Positions 60,471 to 64,000 of a stretch of DNA of 64,000 nucleotides are shown here, piece by piece (the stretch's first letter is position 1; every line of letters starts with the position of its first letter). This DNA is from DAOTUB01 sp034437455 (GTDB lineage Bacteria > Chloroflexota > Anaerolineae > B4-G1). The stretch is taken from NCBI GenBank assembly GCA_034437455.1, contig DAOTUB010000002.1, positions 1 through 64,000 of the forward strand, read 5' to 3'. Position numbers and translations under genes: made by a program. The notes below the pieces were generated by a model that ran no database searches, had not been told where the DNA came from, and saw nothing but the letters and a program-made list of their open reading frames with translations.

Positions 60471-61055
60471 ATGGAGTACCCACTCGCGTTATCGTTCAAA
60501 GTGTCGGCGCTGGCGCCGCAACTATCGGTCACCGACGCCAACGGCAAACTCGTGCTCTACGTCAAGCAGAAACTCTTCAAGTTAAGAGAAGAGGTGACGG
60601 TGTTTGCGGATGCGGAGCAGACACAACCGCTGTACCAGATCGATGCGGATCGGGTGTTGGATTTTTCAGCGCGGTACCGTTTCACCGACCTCGATGGCAA
60701 TGACCTGGGCTTGGTGAGACGAGAGGGAGTAAAATCGCTCTGGCAGGCCCATTACGACATCTGCGAGGGTGACGCGGTCGTGATGACCATCCGTGAGAGG
60801 AATCCCTGGGTCAAGATGCTGGATGGTCTGTTCAGCCTGATCCCGCTCGTCGGCTGGTTCTCAGGGTACGTGTTGCATCCCACGTTCCTGCTGTCGCGGC
60901 CCGATGGCGAGGTCGTGATGCGCCTGGAAAAACAACCGGCGTTCTTTGAGGATCAGTTCACGCTCAGCAAACAGGCCGAACTGAGCGAGGAAGAGGAAAA
61001 GCGCGCTCTACTGGGACTGTTGATGATGATTCTGTTGGAGCGCACCCGTGGATAA
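60471..61055 (+). CDS. LURP-one-related (tubby C2-like) protein
   Basis: This 194-residue protein resembles LURP-one-related/YxjI proteins, with beta-barrel strands LSVTDANGKLVLYVKQKLFKLREEVTV and PLYQIDADRVLDFSARYRFTD, around a short hydrophobic segment. The role of this family in bacteria is not known; a membrane-lipid or scaffold role is a guess. GGAGG lies before ATG 60471. It precedes a hypothetical gene and a PLD-type gene. Confidence 0.7.
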   Translation: MEYPLALSFKVSALAPQLSVTDANGKLVLYVKQKLFKLREEVTVFADAEQTQPLYQIDADRVLDFSARYRFTDLDGNDLGLVRREGVKSLWQAHYDICEGDAVVMTIRERNPWVKMLDGLFSLIPLVGWFSGYVLHPTFLLSRPDGEVVMRLEKQPAFFEDQFTLSKQAELSEEEEKRALLGLLMMILLERTRG

Positions 61056-61076
61056 GCGTGCCAGGGAGACAGCAAC

Positions 61077-61583
61077 ATGGAAGAGTTGGAAGAACGTATA
61101 AACCGCGCCGTTGAAGGTATTCTGGGAAACGAAAGCCTGACAGCCGACCTGGACGACGACGCCGCCAAGGTACTTATCGAATGGGGGATGACCTGCGTCA
61201 ATCAGATCGCCCAGAGCGTCACCCGTTTGGATGCCGCTGAAGCGGAAAAAATCATGTCGTCGCGGCTTCGCGCCATCCGCCGACTGATGCGCTCGGTAAA
61301 CAAGTGGATCGGGAACTGGGAGGAGACGGACGCCAATGGCCATACCAAGCGATTGAGCAAGGTTCTCGAACAGGCCGCCATCATCTACGGCGAGCGCCTT
61401 TCGCAGCAGGATGAGGACAGGTGCGGGACGCTTCTAAAGCATCTCGATTCGATGGAGGATCCCGCCCAGATGATCGCCGACCTGCGCCGGTTTCTGACCG
61501 ATCCGAGTTTTAGTCCACCAGGAGGTGAACGATGGTCGAAAAAATTCGCCAGATCGTTGTCACAACTGCCATCATCGCAGTAG
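61077..61583 (+). CDS. Hypothetical helical protein
   Basis: I do not recognise this 168-residue protein. It is mostly helical and charged (MEELEERINRAVEGILGN; KRLSKVLEQAAIIYGERL), with no membrane segment or signal. AGGGAGA precedes ATG 61077. Its last 52 bases overlap the start of the PLD-type gene, so the two are probably expressed together. Confidence 0.6.
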   Translation: MEELEERINRAVEGILGNESLTADLDDDAAKVLIEWGMTCVNQIAQSVTRLDAAEAEKIMSSRLRAIRRLMRSVNKWIGNWEETDANGHTKRLSKVLEQAAIIYGERLSQQDEDRCGTLLKHLDSMEDPAQMIADLRRFLTDPSFSPPGGERWSKKFARSLSQLPSSQ

Positions 61584-62680
61584 TGATTCTGGGGGTATAT
61601 TACCTCCTGACCGGCTCTGACCCGTTGGGGCTGTTCAGTGAGGTTCCCACCCCAGAAACCATCACAGATACCACGGGCAGCGGCGGCGACTGGTGGCAGG
61701 TTTACTTTACAGATCCAAATACCATAAACGATCCGGATAACCTGAGAGGCTCAATTCCCGAAAAGCTGATCGAGTACATCGACGACACTCAACGCACGAT
61801 CCACATCGCCGCTTTTGAATTCAACCTCACGCCTGTGGCCGAGGCGCTCATCGCCGCCCACAAGCGAGGGGTCGAGGTGCACTGGGTCACGGACGACGAG
61901 CACGGCATCGAGGCCGACGAGGAAGACGATCGCGGGCAATTTGCCATGCTCGAAAAAGCCGGCATCGAGGTCAGGGACGATGGACGTAGCGCGTTGATGC
62001 ACAACAAGTTCTGGATTTTCGACAACCAGACGGTCTGGACAGGCTCGACCAACATCACGGTCAATGGCAACTTTCGCAACAACAATAACGTGTTGGTGAT
62101 CGATTCGCCCCAGGTGGCGGCGATCTATGAGCGCGAGTTTGCCGAGATGTGGGACGGGGAATTCGGGCCAACCTCACCATCCACAGTGAACGCCCAAGTG
62201 GCAACCATTGATGGGACTCGTGTCCGGATCTTGTTCGCGGCTGAGGACGAGGTGGTCAGCCAATTGGCCCCGTTGATCGAAAGCGCCCAAAGCAGCATCC
62301 GCTTTATGGCCTTCTCCTTCACCCACGACGACCTGGGAGCCGCCGCGTTGGCGCGCGCTCAGGCCGGGGTGGACGTGAAGGGAATCTTTGAGACGCGCGC
62401 CAGCGAGACGGAATATAGCGAGTTGCCCGCCCTCTACTGTGCCGGATTGTCCGTGCGTCAGGATGGTAACCCGCGCACGTTTCATCACAAGGTGTTTATC
62501 ATCGACGACCAGATCGTGGTGACCGGCTCGTTGAACTTTTCAGAAAACGCCGACGACAGCAACGACGAAAACGTGGTCATCGTCACCAATGCCGACATCG
62601 CTGCCCGGTATCTACAGGAATTCGAGCGTCGCTGGGCCGAGGCTAAAGAGCCGGACGCTGCCGATATGAACTGCAAATAA
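61532..62680 (+). CDS. Membrane-anchored phospholipase-D-family protein
   Basis: This 382-residue protein has one N-terminal membrane segment (TAIIAVVILGVYYLLTG) and two HKD motifs: LMHNKFWIFDNQTVWTGSTN near 152 and FHHKVFIIDDQIVVTGSLNF near 315, each with a His, Lys and Asp. PLD-type enzymes cut phosphodiesters in lipids or DNA; the substrate is not fixed. AGGAGG precedes ATG 61532. A lipoprotein gene follows by 28 bases. Confidence 0.88.
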   Translation: MVEKIRQIVVTTAIIAVVILGVYYLLTGSDPLGLFSEVPTPETITDTTGSGGDWWQVYFTDPNTINDPDNLRGSIPEKLIEYIDDTQRTIHIAAFEFNLTPVAEALIAAHKRGVEVHWVTDDEHGIEADEEDDRGQFAMLEKAGIEVRDDGRSALMHNKFWIFDNQTVWTGSTNITVNGNFRNNNNVLVIDSPQVAAIYEREFAEMWDGEFGPTSPSTVNAQVATIDGTRVRILFAAEDEVVSQLAPLIESAQSSIRFMAFSFTHDDLGAAALARAQAGVDVKGIFETRASETEYSELPALYCAGLSVRQDGNPRTFHHKVFIIDDQIVVTGSLNFSENADDSNDENVVIVTNADIAARYLQEFERRWAEAKEPDAADMNCK

Positions 62681-62708
62681 AAACGAGGTTCAACCTCTAG
62701 GAGGAAAC

Positions 62709-64000
62709 ATGCGTAAATCAACTCACTGGATCGGTATTGCTCTAACCGTCCTCTTACTTGCCAACCTGGCCTGCGGGCTGAGAGTCAGGGAAGAACCAAC
62801 CGCGACACCGCTCCCCCCGACCCCCACACAAGTGCCAACCCCGACCCCCAAGCCGACGTCAACGCCAACGCCGGAACCCGTCGTTCCTGTGGATAACATG
62901 CTCTCGGTCGAGAGCGAAACCCACGGCATGCGACTCTCTTACCCGGAGAGCTGGTCCTACGAAGACATCCTCTTTTTCATCGTACTCTCCAGCGTTCCCG
63001 AATATTCATTCGACGATGAGGAGATGCCAGAGGGAGTGGTCATGTTTATCATCGCTGGCCCCTCGGACGAGCTGGGGGTGAGCGGCTTTTCGCCGGAAGA
63101 AATGTACGAGCAACTTGGCGGGAGCAGCGACGCGGAGCTTTTGGGCGATCCGGTAGAGACTACCATCAACGGAGTGCCCGTTCAGATGGTCGATTTCCGC
63201 GCTACCGAAGAAGGGGAGACGGTTCACGGCAAAGTCGCCGTTTACGATAACGGCGAACAGGCAGGCATGGTCATCGCCATCTGCCCGGATGAACTGTGGA
63301 ATGACCACACCGACACAGTCGACGCCATCCTGGAAAGCATCGAACTCTTTGAAGGCTCCGGCTTGGACTTGGGCCAACAGGAAATTGAGTTGGGCGAATA
63401 TCGGGGTGACCTGGCTTATGGGGATCGGGTCAGCGACGAATTCCTCGACGACCAGGCCCACACCTGGAGCTTTGTCGGCTCGGCTGGCGAGTACGTCACC
63501 GTCATCCTGTCTCCCTTTGGAGAGGATATGGACGTCACGCTACAACTGCTTTCCTCCGACGATACCCTGTTGACCGAGGTAGACGATGCCTTTTCCGGCG
63601 AGGCCGAGATCCTGCTGAACTATGAGCTACCGGCGGACGATGAATACAACATCGTAGTGCGGGAATACTTCGACCTACCAGGGGAGTACGAACTGGAGTT
63701 ACGGGGCAGCGACGAACCGCTGCCCGCCGTCGTGCCGCCCGGCGCTATCGAACAGGGCGAGATCGCGCTTGACGAGACCGTCGAGGCAACGCTGGCCGAG
63801 GGCGAAACGCACGCCTGGTTCCTGTACAGCGCGGGCGTCGGCGATATGGTGGACATCACCCTCGTCTCGGCAGAGGGGCAGGATATGGACATGACTCTAT
63901 CCGTCATCGCCCCCGATGGTTTCAGGGAGATTGACGAACTCGACGACGTCTCTTCCGGCGAGGCCGAAGTGGCGCGATGCCTGGTGTTGGAAGAGCCTGG
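62709..64000 (+). CDS. Lipoprotein with pre-peptidase-type domains, 3' end missing
   Basis: ATG 62709 follows GAGGAAA and encodes a signal with lipobox LLLANLAC (Cys 22), then a Thr/Pro linker and, from ~65, a domain reading SETHGMRLSYPESWSYED. From ~225 are two beta-sandwich units of the pre-peptidase C-terminal type (HTWSFVGSAGEYVTVILSP; HAWFLYSAGVGDMVDITLVS). The frame is open to the window edge after 430 codons. It is likely a surface-exposed protein. Function unknown. Confidence 0.82.
   Translation, partial: MRKSTHWIGIALTVLLLANLACGLRVREEPTATPLPPTPTQVPTPTPKPTSTPTPEPVVPVDNMLSVESETHGMRLSYPESWSYEDILFFIVLSSVPEYSFDDEEMPEGVVMFIIAGPSDELGVSGFSPEEMYEQLGGSSDAELLGDPVETTINGVPVQMVDFRATEEGETVHGKVAVYDNGEQAGMVIAICPDELWNDHTDTVDAILESIELFEGSGLDLGQQEIELGEYRGDLAYGDRVSDEFLDDQAHTWSFVGSAGEYVTVILSPFGEDMDVTLQLLSSDDTLLTEVDDAFSGEAEILLNYELPADDEYNIVVREYFDLPGEYELELRGSDEPLPAVVPPGAIEQGEIALDETVEATLAEGETHAWFLYSAGVGDMVDITLVSAEGQDMDMTLSVIAPDGFREIDELDDVSSGEAEVARCLVLEEP

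Noticed and set aside
1..64000. tRNA or rRNA genes
   Set aside because: No segment read as a convincing cloverleaf or rRNA motif by eye; a covariance-model scan could not be run.

Overview
The window is GC-rich bacterial DNA. The most likely source is an anaerobic member of the Chloroflexota (Anaerolineae-like). I infer this from a tetrahydrofolate-based bacterial Wood-Ljungdahl pathway together with CotH/lamin-tail/beta-helix surface proteins, very long envelope glycosyl proteins and many short interspersed hairpin repeats. No rRNA or tRNA gene was seen, so the taxonomy is an inference.

Bases 1-30.8 kb hold one long minus-strand cluster for CO2 fixation and electron bifurcation. In the direction of transcription it reads: receiver-like/DUF166 protein, fhs, a small HMA-fold protein, CO dehydrogenase (acsA/cooS), acetyl-CoA synthase (acsB), an internal promoter with a CRP/FNR-type site, acsD, acsC, corrinoid activator acsV, an HNH gene pair, cooC, acsE, folD, hdrC-hdrB-hdrA, two GNAT paralogues, hdrC-hdrB-hdrA(tandem fusion)-hdrA, a toxin-antitoxin pair, an HdrD-like gene, hdrA, hicBA, and the start of mvhD running off the left edge. 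This supplies the formyl-, methenyl-/methylene- and methyl-transfer steps and the CODH/ACS core. No methylene-THF reductase or formate dehydrogenase is in view. The large Hdr set ending in MvhD suggests Hdr-linked, possibly bifurcating, reduction, with partner genes outside the window.

Bases 30.9-38.4 kb are mixed housekeeping: a NarL-type regulator, a PyrK/PyrD-like pair, a cell-wall amidase, a TtcA-like PP-loop protein, an SRPBCC protein, a methyltransferase, a nucleoside phosphorylase, a cupin and dTDP-glucose dehydratase.

Bases 38.5-64 kb are mainly envelope and surface functions: a TPR protein, prepilin peptidase, a GT39-like glycosyltransferase, a small kinase, a YjjX-type NTPase, a GH5 glycosidase, a fused glycosidase-like/O-antigen-ligase protein, a MATE exporter, free-methionine-sulfoxide reductase, a CBS-ACT protein, an inactivated O-antigen ligase/TPR gene, an ECF sigma/anti-sigma pair, a 1,574-residue CotH/beta-helix protein, a LURP-like protein, a PLD-family protein and a truncated lipoprotein.

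The most striking feature is the load of short palindromic elements. Four have recognisable target-site duplications. Two of these, plus a one-base frameshift, destroy the 51.2-54.0 kb O-antigen ligase gene, and removing them restores the reading frame exactly. Many others lie in frame inside working genes (hdrA, hdrB, acsV, GH5, GT39, O-antigen ligase, CotH) and add peptide segments to the products.
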